DNA from: an uncultured Collinsella sp.
GTDB lineage: Bacteria > Actinomycetota > Coriobacteriia > Coriobacteriales > Coriobacteriaceae
Direction: 5' to 3'
Length of the DNA: 64,000 nt
Assembly (NCBI GenBank): GCA_944321445.1
Contig: CALULJ010000007.1
Coordinates: 1-64,000, forward strand
The first letter of the stretch is position 1. Every line of letters begins with the position of its first letter. Made by a program: the position numbers and the translations under genes. Shown here piece after piece: positions 52,309 to 60,142 of this stretch. The notes under the pieces are model-generated. The model had not been told where the DNA came from. It saw only the letters and a list, made by a program, of their open reading frames with translations, and made no database searches.

Positions 52309-52336
52309 CGGGCCGGCCTATGCCCAGACCGGCCCG
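52309..52336 (-). promoter_or_regulatory. Intercistronic hairpin between glgP and glgC
   Basis: CGGGCCGG (52309-52316) and CCGGCCCG (52329-52336) form a perfect 8-bp stem with a 12-nt loop. No T-run was seen. It may set the relative expression of glgP and glgC. Confidence 0.4.
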
Positions 52337-52358
52337 CCCGTAAGGGCCGCGTGAGGGG

Positions 52359-54788
52359 TTACGCGTGCCAGATCTCGTCGCGGTACTCGCGGATGGTGCG
52401 GTCAGACGAGAAGTGACCGGAGTTGGCGATGTTCATGAGCGCCATCTTCTGCCACGTGCGCTGGTCATCGTAGACTGCCGTGAGCTCCTCCCAAGCCTGG
52501 ACGTAGCTCGCGAAGTCGGCGAGGACGAAGTCGTAGTCGTTGTTGTTCATGAGCTCGGCGTGAATGCTCTCGAAGTTACCCGAGAGGCGCGCGAACGTAT
52601 CGTCGGTGAGTTCGTCGATGCAGCGGCCCAAGCCATCGCGATCGGCATTGTAGAGGTCCCAGGCGAAGTGGTTGCCACGGCGCAGGGCCTCGACCTCATC
52701 GACCTTCAGGCCGAAGATCTTCACGTTCTCGAGACCGGCGAGCTCGGCGATCTCGATGTTGGCGCCGTCGAGGGTGCCGAGCGTGATGGCACCGTTCATC
52801 ATGAGCTTCATGTTCGAGGTGCCCGAGGCCTCCTTGCCGGCCGTGGAGATCTGCTCGGAGATGTCCGTGGCGGGGTAGATGAGCTGGGCGTTCGAAACCG
52901 CGAAGTTGGGGATGAACGCGACTTTGATGTAGTCGTTCACGCGCTCGTCGGCGTTGATGACGTCGGCGACCGAGTTGATGAGACGGATGACCTCCTTGGC
53001 GAACGTGTAGGCGCTCGCAGCCTTGCCGGAGAAGATGAACGAGGTCTTATGCGGCTTGTAGGAGGGGTCGGCCAGCATGCGGTTGTAGATGTGCATGACC
53101 TTGAAGATGTTCAGGAGCTGGCGCTTGTAGGCGTGGAAACGCTTCACCTGGACATCGAAGATCGAGGTCTCGTCGAGCTCGACGCCCGTGGTCTTCTTCA
53201 CGTAGTCGGCCAGGCGCTTCTTGTTCTCGAGCTTGCTGGCAGACAGCGCGTCGAGGAACTCCTTGTCGTCCGCATAGCGCTCGAGGCGCTTGAGCTCGCT
53301 TGCGTCCTTCAGCCAGCCGTCGCCGATCTTGGCGGTGACCAGGCGGGAGAGGGACGGGTTCGCGTTGCCCAGGAAGCGACGGGGCGAGATGCCGTTCGTC
53401 TTGTTGTTGAACTTCTCGGGAGTAAGCTCATAGAAGTCGTGGAGCGTCTCGCGCTTCAGGATGTCGGTGTGGAGCTGAGCCACGCCGTTGACGGAGTGCG
53501 AGCAGATGACGGAAAGGTTGGCCATGCGCACCTGACCGTCCCACAGGATGGCGGTGTTGCGCAGCTTGTCCTGCCAGTTCTCGATGTCACGCGGGAACGC
53601 CTCCATGTAGCGGCGGTTGATCTCGTCGATGATCATGTACACGCGCGGAAGCAGGCGGCGGAACGTGTCGATGGGCCACTTCTCGAGCGCCTCGGGCAGG
53701 ACGGTGTGGTTCGTGTAGGAAACGGACTTGGTGACGATGCCCCAGGCGGTATCCCAATCGAGGCCCTCCTGGTCCATGAGCAGGCGCATGAGCTCAGCGC
53801 CGCACATGGCGGGGTGGGTGTCGTTGGTGTGGATGGCGACGAGCTCGGGGAAGCGGTCCCAGGCGTCGGTGCCGTAGTCGGTCTTGTAGGTGCGAAGAAT
53901 CGAGGCGAGGCCCGCGGCGACGAACAGGTACTCCTGCTTCAGGCGCAGGATGCGGCCGTGCTCACCGGCGTCGTTGGGGTAGAGGATCTCGGAGATGGCC
54001 TCGGCATCGGTGCGGAACTTATTGGCCTTGGCGTAGTCGCCGGCGCTGAAGGCGTCCAGATCGAAGTCGGCGCTTGCGGGCTCGGCGCTCCACAGGCGCA
54101 GACGGTTCACGGTCTTGCCCTCATAACCGATGATGGGCACATCGTAGGGAACGGCCTCGATGAGGTCGCCGCCCTCGACGTCGAAGTGGAACTGGCCATC
54201 GGGGCCCTCGTGGCGCACGACGTTGCCGCCGAAGCGCACGATGACGGCGCTCTCGGGGTGCTTGGTCTCCCACGGATAGCCCTTAGCAAGCCAGTTGTCG
54301 GTGACCTCGACCTGACGGCCATCGCGAATCTCCTGCTTGAAGAGGCCGTAGCGGTAGCGCATGCCGTTACCGAAGCCCAGGATGCCCTCGGCGGCCATGG
54401 AATCGAGGAAGCAGGCGGCAAGACGGCCCAAGCCGCCGTTGCCCAGACCCGGATCGCCCTCCTGAGCCAGCAGCTCATCGAGGTCGATGTCCATCTCCTT
54501 CAGGCCTTCCTCGACGATGTCGCGGATGCCGTAGTTGAGCAGGTAGTTGTCAAGCAGCGGGCCCATCAGGAACTCAAGCGAGAAGTAATAGACCTTCTTC
54601 TGGTCGCTTTTGCCGTTCTCGGAATCGGCCAAGGCGAACTGGCGATTTGCGCGCGAGGCGATCAGCTTGGCCAGGGCACGATAGCGCTCGCCGCTCCTGG
54701 CGTCGCTATAGTCCTTGCCCACTTCGGCCATGAGCATCGCGCGGTAATCGCGCTTGAAGTCCTCAGTGGTCTCGAAAAACTTCGACAT
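52359..54788 (-). CDS. glgP: Glycogen/starch phosphorylase
   Basis: The 809-residue GT35 enzyme releases glucose-1-phosphate from alpha-1,4-glucan. Lys661 in EASGTSNMKLMMNG is the pyridoxal-phosphate ligand. LEFLMGPLLDNYLLNYG, EGDPGLGNGGLGRLAACFLDS, and VKRFHAYKRQLLNI are conserved blocks. Its length is typical and it has no low-complexity tail, unlike GlgA and GlgB. It starts 27 bp after the branching-enzyme gene and lies between glgB and glgC, so synthesis and degradation genes are in one operon. Confidence 0.96.
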   Translation of the reverse strand: MSKFFETTEDFKRDYRAMLMAEVGKDYSDARSGERYRALAKLIASRANRQFALADSENGKSDQKKVYYFSLEFLMGPLLDNYLLNYGIRDIVEEGLKEMDIDLDELLAQEGDPGLGNGGLGRLAACFLDSMAAEGILGFGNGMRYRYGLFKQEIRDGRQVEVTDNWLAKGYPWETKHPESAVIVRFGGNVVRHEGPDGQFHFDVEGGDLIEAVPYDVPIIGYEGKTVNRLRLWSAEPASADFDLDAFSAGDYAKANKFRTDAEAISEILYPNDAGEHGRILRLKQEYLFVAAGLASILRTYKTDYGTDAWDRFPELVAIHTNDTHPAMCGAELMRLLMDQEGLDWDTAWGIVTKSVSYTNHTVLPEALEKWPIDTFRRLLPRVYMIIDEINRRYMEAFPRDIENWQDKLRNTAILWDGQVRMANLSVICSHSVNGVAQLHTDILKRETLHDFYELTPEKFNNKTNGISPRRFLGNANPSLSRLVTAKIGDGWLKDASELKRLERYADDKEFLDALSASKLENKKRLADYVKKTTGVELDETSIFDVQVKRFHAYKRQLLNIFKVMHIYNRMLADPSYKPHKTSFIFSGKAASAYTFAKEVIRLINSVADVINADERVNDYIKVAFIPNFAVSNAQLIYPATDISEQISTAGKEASGTSNMKLMMNGAITLGTLDGANIEIAELAGLENVKIFGLKVDEVEALRRGNHFAWDLYNADRDGLGRCIDELTDDTFARLSGNFESIHAELMNNNDYDFVLADFASYVQAWEELTAVYDDQRTWQKMALMNIANSGHFSSDRTIREYRDEIWHA

Positions 54789-54815
54789 GCAGTAATCTCC
54801 CTTTTTGTCGTGTCG

Positions 54816-57314
54816 CTACGCCGAGGCAGAGGGGGTCTTCGACGTAGCCTTTTTCGCGCTCGTCGTCGACTTCTTAGTCGTGGACGAGGCCTTCTTGGTC
54901 GCTGCTGCGGTCTTCTTGGCCGCAGAGCGCGTAGAAGCGGTAGTGATGGTTGACTTCTTGGTCGCAGACGCGGCCTTGGTCGTCGTGGATTTCGCGGCTG
55001 TCTTCTTAGCGACAGCCGAAGTCTTCGTGGCGGCCGTCTTGGTCGTCGACGCCTTCTTGGCGGCAGTCGTCTTGGATGCCGCTGCGGTCGTCTTGGTGGA
55101 CGCAGCTGTCGTCGTCTTCTTTGCGGCCGTCTTGCGGGTGGTCGTCTTCGTGGCCTTAGGCGGCTTGTAGGAGCTCTTGCCCGTACGCTTCAGCACGATG
55201 CCAGCCAGCGGCGGGACCGTGAGCTCGATGGAGTCCTCGAAACCGTGCATGGGCTCGGGGCGGCTCGAGAGAACCTTGTCGTTGCCCTTGCCCGATCCGC
55301 CGAACTCGACGGCGTCGGAATTGAAGATCTCCTTGTAATTGCCCTCGCGGGGGACGCCCATCTGGAACGTCTCGTAGTACGCGGGATCGAAGTTGATGAG
55401 CACGATCACGTCATCATCGGGCTTGTCGCCGTGGCGGACGAACGAGATGATGGATTGCTCGGCGTTGTTGGGATCGATCCACTCGAAGCCCTCCTGCACG
55501 TAACCCAGCTCGTAGAGAGCGGGCTCGGAGGTATAGAGGTGGTTGAGGGCGCGAATGAACTGCTGGTGCTTGGCGTGGGTCTCGTACTCTTCGGTGAGGA
55601 ACCACTGAATCGACTCGTAGTAGCGCCACTCGATGAACTGGGCGATTTCGTTGCCCATGAAGTTCAGCTTCGCACCGGGATGCGTCATCTGGTAGAACGC
55701 AAGGGTGCGAAGACCGGCGAATTGGCGCCACCAGTCGCCCGGCATACGGCCGATGAGCGAGCACTTGCCGTGCACGACCTCGTCGTGCGAAAGCGGCAGG
55801 ATGAAGTTCTCGCTGAAGGCGTACATGATCGAGAAGGTGAGCAGGTTGTGGTTGCCCGGGCGCCAGGGGAAGTCGGTCTGCATGTAGTGCAGGGTGTCGT
55901 TCATCCAACCCATGTCCCACTTGTAGTGGAACGCCAGGCCGCCATCCTCGGCAGGGTAGGTAACGAGCGGCCAGGCGGTGGATTCCTCGGCCATCATCAT
56001 GACGTCGGGATGGAGCGTGCCGACCGTATGGTTCACCTGACGGATGAACGCGGACGCATCGAGGTCCTCCTCGGTGCCGTACTTGTTGAACTTCTTCTGG
56101 CCGGGGTCATCGACGCCGAAGTTGAGATAGAGCATGCTCGAGACGCCGTCCATGCGGATGCCGTCGGCGTGGAACAGCTCGATCCAGTACAGGACGTTTG
56201 ACACCAGGAAGCTGCGGACCTCACCGCGACCGAAGTCGAACTTGTGCGTGCCCCAGTTGGGGTGAATCTCGCGCTCATAGAGCATATGGCCGTTGAAGGT
56301 CGCCAGACCCTGGGCGTCGGCGCAGAAGCCACCGGGGACCCAGTCGAGGATGACGCCGATACCGGCCTGGTGACAGGCATCGATGAGGTGCATGAGCTGC
56401 TTGGGCTCGCCGTAGCGGGAAGTCGCGGCATAGTAGCCGGTGCCCTGGTAGCCCCACGAGCCGTCGAAGGGGTGCTCCTGCACGGGCAGGATCTCGACGT
56501 GGGTATAGCCCATGTCGCGCACGTAGTCCACGAGCTCGACCGCGAGGTCGTCATACGAGTAGTACTCGCCGCGCTGCGCGGGGAAGGGATCCATGGGGCC
56601 GGGGTAGTTGCCGTTCTCGTCGGGGTCGCCTTGCGGCTCGTCGCCGTGGCGCTTCCACGACCCGAGGTGCACCTCGTAGATGTTGAGCGGCTTCTTCATA
56701 TGGTCAGATTTTTTGCGCTTGTTCATCCAGGAGGCGTCTTTCCAAGCGTAGCCGGTGACGTCCATGAGGCGCGAGGCAGTCCCGGGCACCTTCTCGGCAT
56801 AGAAGCCGTACGGGTCCGCCTTGTACAGCATCGTGCCCTCTTCGGTCTCGATGACATACTTGTAAAGGTCGCCCTGCTCAAGTCCGGGAACGAAGCCCTG
56901 CCACAGACTGCCGGTGGGCAGCTGCTCCAAAGGATTGGCCTTCTCGTCCCAGTTGTTGAAGTCACCGATGACGCTTACGCCCTTGACCTCGGGCGCCCAA
57001 ACGCAGAAGCGCCAACCCGCGACGCCGCCCTGGACATCGGGGTGCGCTCCCATCTTCTCCCAGCTGCGGTTCCACGAACCTTGAGCGAAAAGATGGATGT
57101 CATCCTCGGTAATGATCAGGCAGGGTTCCTGCCCCTTTTTCGCGGATGCCGCCTTTGTCTTGCGAGATGAAACGTTCGTGCGGTCCAACTTGTCCGTCCA
57201 ATCGTCGGGGGTGACGAAGCGTCGCCCGAAGGTGGGTACTGGCCGTAGCAACCCGGGAAGGTGCACGCAAGCACGGGAGGGGTCCGGAATACCACGACAG
57301 CCATAATTTAACAC
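54816..57314 (-). CDS. glgB: Glycogen branching enzyme with 120-residue Lys/Ala/Thr tail
   Basis: The GH13 branching enzyme cuts an alpha-1,4 chain and rejoins it by an alpha-1,6 bond. Numbered from a GTG at 57314, the catalytic residues are Asp389 in GIRMDGVSSMLY, Glu443 in MMMAEESTAWP and Asp511 in LPLSHDEVVHG. A CBM48-type N-domain includes FCVWAPEVKGVSVIGDFNNWD. The core ends near TVPPLAGIVLKRTG. A tail of about 120 residues (nucleotides 54819-55178) follows, made of KTT, AKK and STTK units, with almost no acidic residues, hence strongly basic. No ribosome site was found at the proposed start, so the first 45 or so residues are uncertain; a later GTG or TTG start is possible. Confidence 0.92.
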   Translation of the reverse strand: MLNYGCRGIPDPSRACVHLPGLLRPVPTFGRRFVTPDDWTDKLDRTNVSSRKTKAASAKKGQEPCLIITEDDIHLFAQGSWNRSWEKMGAHPDVQGGVAGWRFCVWAPEVKGVSVIGDFNNWDEKANPLEQLPTGSLWQGFVPGLEQGDLYKYVIETEEGTMLYKADPYGFYAEKVPGTASRLMDVTGYAWKDASWMNKRKKSDHMKKPLNIYEVHLGSWKRHGDEPQGDPDENGNYPGPMDPFPAQRGEYYSYDDLAVELVDYVRDMGYTHVEILPVQEHPFDGSWGYQGTGYYAATSRYGEPKQLMHLIDACHQAGIGVILDWVPGGFCADAQGLATFNGHMLYEREIHPNWGTHKFDFGRGEVRSFLVSNVLYWIELFHADGIRMDGVSSMLYLNFGVDDPGQKKFNKYGTEEDLDASAFIRQVNHTVGTLHPDVMMMAEESTAWPLVTYPAEDGGLAFHYKWDMGWMNDTLHYMQTDFPWRPGNHNLLTFSIMYAFSENFILPLSHDEVVHGKCSLIGRMPGDWWRQFAGLRTLAFYQMTHPGAKLNFMGNEIAQFIEWRYYESIQWFLTEEYETHAKHQQFIRALNHLYTSEPALYELGYVQEGFEWIDPNNAEQSIISFVRHGDKPDDDVIVLINFDPAYYETFQMGVPREGNYKEIFNSDAVEFGGSGKGNDKVLSSRPEPMHGFEDSIELTVPPLAGIVLKRTGKSSYKPPKATKTTTRKTAAKKTTTAASTKTTAAASKTTAAKKASTTKTAATKTSAVAKKTAAKSTTTKAASATKKSTITTASTRSAAKKTAAATKKASSTTKKSTTSAKKATSKTPSASA

Positions 57315-57623
57315 TTGCAGGGCCTCTCGATGCGGTCAGAACGAAGTACGGTCGGTTTTGGCCTTTGGGCGAGTGGACGTAACGGACACACGGTCGACGA
57401 TTTTCGGCGAATGGCAGAATGTATATAACGCGATGCCACTTGCGCGGATTCGATGGGGATGCGCTCTGGGGGAGCTTCGGTGTCGTCCCCAGCGTGCGTC
57501 AGGGGTGTGAAAGCTGCGTACCAAGGCTTTGATGCTTTGTTCTTTTGGTAGCATATGCTGCGGAATCGCCTCTTTTCGTAAGTGTTGGGGCAGGTCTTTG
57601 CAAGGAAACTGAAAGGCACGTCG

Positions 57624-58352
57624 ATGACGGATACCGTCTGCGCGCATCCGCGCGCCTTCATATTCGATTGCGACGGGACGCTCGTGCGTTCCATGGGTAT
57701 GTGGATCGAGCTCGGTCCACAGGTTCTGGCAGACTACGGCGTCTCGGTTACCGGCGACGACCTTGCGCGCTTCGAGTCGCTTTCTATGTACGGTGAGTGC
57801 TGCGCGTATCACGACACGTGGGGCGTGGGGAACGATGGCGACGAGATCTACGACCATATGATGGGTCTGTTGCTCGAGCGCTACCGTACGGTCGTTCCCG
57901 CGCGCGATGGCGTGAAGGATTTTCTCGAAAGCGTGAAGGCCGCTGGCATTCCCATGTGCATCGCGACGTCGACGCCTGCCCATGCGGTACGTTGCGGACT
58001 TTCCGCCAACGGTCTCGATGGATACTTCGATGTCATCGTGACCACGCAGGACGCCGGCGCCTCGAAGGATCATCCCGACGTGTACGATTTGGCGCTTGAT
58101 CGCCTGTGCGCTCATGAGGGGATAGCGGTGCCCGATCGCGGCGATGTGTGGGTGTTCGAGGATGCCCTGTTCGGACTCAAGAGCTCGGGTTCTGTGGGGT
58201 ATCGCCGAGTTGGCGTGTACGACTACGAGGGCCGCTCTGCGCGCGAAGATGTGCGTGCGAACTGTGAGATATTCGTCGATGAGTTCACTGAGCTCGATCT
58301 TGATCGCATCTTGACGTTTGAGGGCAGCGGAAAGGAAAGCTCCTGTGACTAA
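57624..58352 (+). CDS. HAD-superfamily phosphatase
   Basis: The 242-residue protein is a phosphoglycolate-phosphatase/beta-phosphoglucomutase-like HAD hydrolase. Motif I has Asp15 and Asp17 in IFDCDGTL; IATSTP is motif II; SKDHPDVY holds the motif III Lys; and VFEDALFGLKS is motif IV. An alpha-helical cap lies between motif I and II. Substrate is not predictable; sugar phosphates are likely, given the location next to glycogen genes. The ATG at 57624 follows GAAAGG. The next gene overlaps it by 8 bp. The upstream gap to glgB (57315-57623) has promoter-like AT stretches but no convincing gene. Confidence 0.85.
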   Translation: MTDTVCAHPRAFIFDCDGTLVRSMGMWIELGPQVLADYGVSVTGDDLARFESLSMYGECCAYHDTWGVGNDGDEIYDHMMGLLLERYRTVVPARDGVKDFLESVKAAGIPMCIATSTPAHAVRCGLSANGLDGYFDVIVTTQDAGASKDHPDVYDLALDRLCAHEGIAVPDRGDVWVFEDALFGLKSSGSVGYRRVGVYDYEGRSAREDVRANCEIFVDEFTELDLDRILTFEGSGKESSCD

Positions 58353-59010
58353 AGTCTATCGTGTAGCCGTGATCGGTGGCTCTCCGGAACCCGCTTCTGT
58401 GCGTACGATACGCGATGCGGTTCATGGTGCTGATGCCGTTGTTGCTATCGATAGAGGTCTGGATGCCGCCATCGCGGCGTCTGTGCGCGTCGACCTATTT
58501 TGCGGTGACGCCGATTCGGTGAGCGCTTCCGGTGCCGAGCTCGTGCGGCAAGCTGAAGCAGGGGAGCGTGACGCCGCGTTCGAGGTCGAGCGCTACAACC
58601 CGCATAAGGATTTTACCGATCTCTCCCTCGTGCTGCGCGCCGTTCGCGAGCGCTGGGGTGCGCCGGCCCTCGTCTGCACCTGCCTGTCCGGCGGCAACCC
58701 CGACCACCTCCTCGGCGTCTTCGGCCGCCTCGCCGCCTGGGAAGGTCCCATCGAGCTTATCGAAGACGCATTTTCAGGTCGCATTCTGCACAGCGAAGAC
58801 GCATGGACCATTACGGGCGCAAGCGGTGCGCGCTTCTCGTTCATCCCGCTGTCTCCGGAGGTCGTCGTCTCCGAATCCAACATGCGGTGGGAACTCGATC
58901 ATGCCCGCGTCGAGCTTCTCTCCGACCTGGGCATCTCCAATGTTATAGAGTCCAATTCCGCAACCATCACCTGCCACGAAGGCACCCTGGTCTGCTGGAC
59001 GTTCAAGTAA
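58345..59010 (+). CDS. thiN: Thiamine pyrophosphokinase
   Basis: The 221-residue enzyme transfers pyrophosphate from ATP to thiamine, giving the cofactor TPP. It has the GDADS motif (Gly54-Ser58) and the HKDFTDLSLVL block that bind the metal and nucleotide, and a C-terminal beta-sandwich thiamine-binding domain. The GTG at 58345 overlaps the HAD gene by 8 bp, with GGAAAGG upstream. No TPP riboswitch was seen. A very strong hairpin follows the stop codon. Confidence 0.85.
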   Translation: MTKVYRVAVIGGSPEPASVRTIRDAVHGADAVVAIDRGLDAAIAASVRVDLFCGDADSVSASGAELVRQAEAGERDAAFEVERYNPHKDFTDLSLVLRAVRERWGAPALVCTCLSGGNPDHLLGVFGRLAAWEGPIELIEDAFSGRILHSEDAWTITGASGARFSFIPLSPEVVVSESNMRWELDHARVELLSDLGISNVIESNSATITCHEGTLVCWTFK

Positions 59011-59028
59011 GGTAACGCTTCAACAACA

Positions 59029-59095
59029 ATCTGTCTGAAAGCAGCCGCCGGATGATTACGAAAAGGAATCATCCGGCGGCTGCTTTCAGACAGAT
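59029..59095. terminator. 29-bp perfect inverted repeat with 9-nt loop
   Basis: The arms 59029-59057 and 59067-59095 are perfect reverse complements, closing a loop ACGAAAAGG. It lies between the convergent thiamine pyrophosphokinase and choline-kinase-like genes. There is no T-run. A bidirectional terminator or a palindromic mobile repeat are both possible. Confidence 0.75.
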
Positions 59096-59102
59096 ACAAA
59101 AC

Positions 59103-59248
59103 GAGCGCCGCAGCGCGGCGCTCACCACCTTCTCCTCCGCAGATTACCCGCAGCAAGGAAAACGCAAGGAGGCCCGGGTCTCCCTAAGCGGTCCGCTTTG
59201 AGCGCCGCAGGCGCGATAGGACCGCGTGGGAGCCCCGGGGCCTCCGGG
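59103..59248. repeat. Two further GC-rich hairpins between convergent genes
   Basis: GAGCGCCGC-AGC-GCGGCGCTC at 59103-59123 is a 9-bp stem. A second imperfect, larger stem runs from GGAGGCCCGGG (59172 area) to CCCCGGGGCCTCC (59247 area), with an inner GCGCCGCAGGCGC. Together with the 29-bp palindrome, the gap 59011-59261 is almost wholly self-complementary. Confidence 0.5.
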
Positions 59249-59261
59249 TGGGCGTTACCCC

Positions 59262-60026
59262 TTACTGATAATCGAACACGTCGATCCAGCTCATGAGGAA
59301 CTCGTCGTTCTTGCCGCCGCGGTGACGGGCGAGCTCAGAAGCGGCGACGATCGGCAGGTAGCCGCGGACAATCTGGACAGCCTCATCGGCGCGCTCGCAA
59401 TAGAGCTCCAGGTAGGCGTCGGCCTGCTGCTTGTCCTGCAGGGCAAACAGCAGGTAGGTCATGGCGGCGTCGGCAGCCGGGGCGCCCTGGGTCGCGTGAG
59501 CCCAGTCGCACACGTACAGCTGCTCGTCTTCGCCCACGATCACGTTGGTCGGGTTGAAGTCGCCATGGCACACGCGACGGCGGACCTTCATGCCGTCGAG
59601 GCGCTGGAGCAGGTCATAGCGCGTGGAAGCGTTGATCTGGTCAAGGGAGTTGATCATGCGGGAGTACTTGTCCGTCTGGCGGGGGAGCAGCGGGCAGCGG
59701 AAGGAGTGGACCTCAATCTGCAGGTTCACGAACTGCTCCAGGTACTCATAGAAGCGGCCGGGCTCGGCGGCCATCTTCTCGGCAAGGGTGGTGCCGGGGA
59801 CCTTGGTGGTGAGCAGGCCCCAGCCGCCATCCTCGACCTGAGAGACCTCGAGGGCCTTGGGAGAACGGATGCCGCACTCGTTGATGCGGGCGAGGTTCAA
59901 GGCCTCGTTGAACACATCGGAGACAGGCTTATCGGCAGAGAAGACCTTAGCGATCTTATCGCCCAGGTCGTACACGACCTTGTTGGAGTGACGAACGATC
60001 TCGACCTTGGAATCGGGGAGGATCAT
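59262..60026 (-). CDS. Choline/aminoglycoside-kinase-like phosphotransferase
   Basis: The 254-residue protein has the APH/choline-kinase catalytic loop CHGDFNPTNVIV, with His154, Asp156 and Asn161, and the metal-binding Asp174 in VCDWAHATQG. An N-terminal lobe with a conserved Lys near 24-27 would bind ATP. The substrate is a small molecule, perhaps choline or an amino-sugar alcohol, and cannot be decided. The ATG at 60024-60026 follows AAAGGAC. It lies downstream of adhE, behind a terminator-like hairpin. Confidence 0.72.
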   Translation of the reverse strand: MILPDSKVEIVRHSNKVVYDLGDKIAKVFSADKPVSDVFNEALNLARINECGIRSPKALEVSQVEDGGWGLLTTKVPGTTLAEKMAAEPGRFYEYLEQFVNLQIEVHSFRCPLLPRQTDKYSRMINSLDQINASTRYDLLQRLDGMKVRRRVCHGDFNPTNVIVGEDEQLYVCDWAHATQGAPAADAAMTYLLFALQDKQQADAYLELYCERADEAVQIVRGYLPIVAASELARHRGGKNDEFLMSWIDVFDYQ

Positions 60027-60070
60027 GGCGCTACCGTCCTTTCTGTTGGTTTGCACCATCGTTTGTCGAA

Positions 60071-60114
60071 TCGGGGCGCGCATGGCGGCGTTGCCGTGTG
60101 CCGGCGCGCCCCGA
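60071..60114 (-). terminator. Terminator-like hairpin after adhE
   Basis: TCGGGGCGCGC and GCGCGCCCCGA form a perfect 11-bp stem across a 22-nt loop with an inner stem. No strong T-run follows on the minus strand. Confidence 0.5.
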
Positions 60115-60142
60115 GTGCTAATGAACGTGAGTCAGCGGTTGC

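Noticed and set aside
52365-54953. 862-residue open frame on the plus strand opposite glgP
   Set aside because: It is the exact antisense of glgP, whose protein has all phosphorylase motifs. Long antisense frames are a common by-product of high-GC codon bias.
58300-58345. TPP riboswitch before thiamine pyrophosphokinase
   Set aside because: The gene overlaps the upstream HAD gene by 8 bp, leaving no leader, and no CUGAGA-type core was seen.
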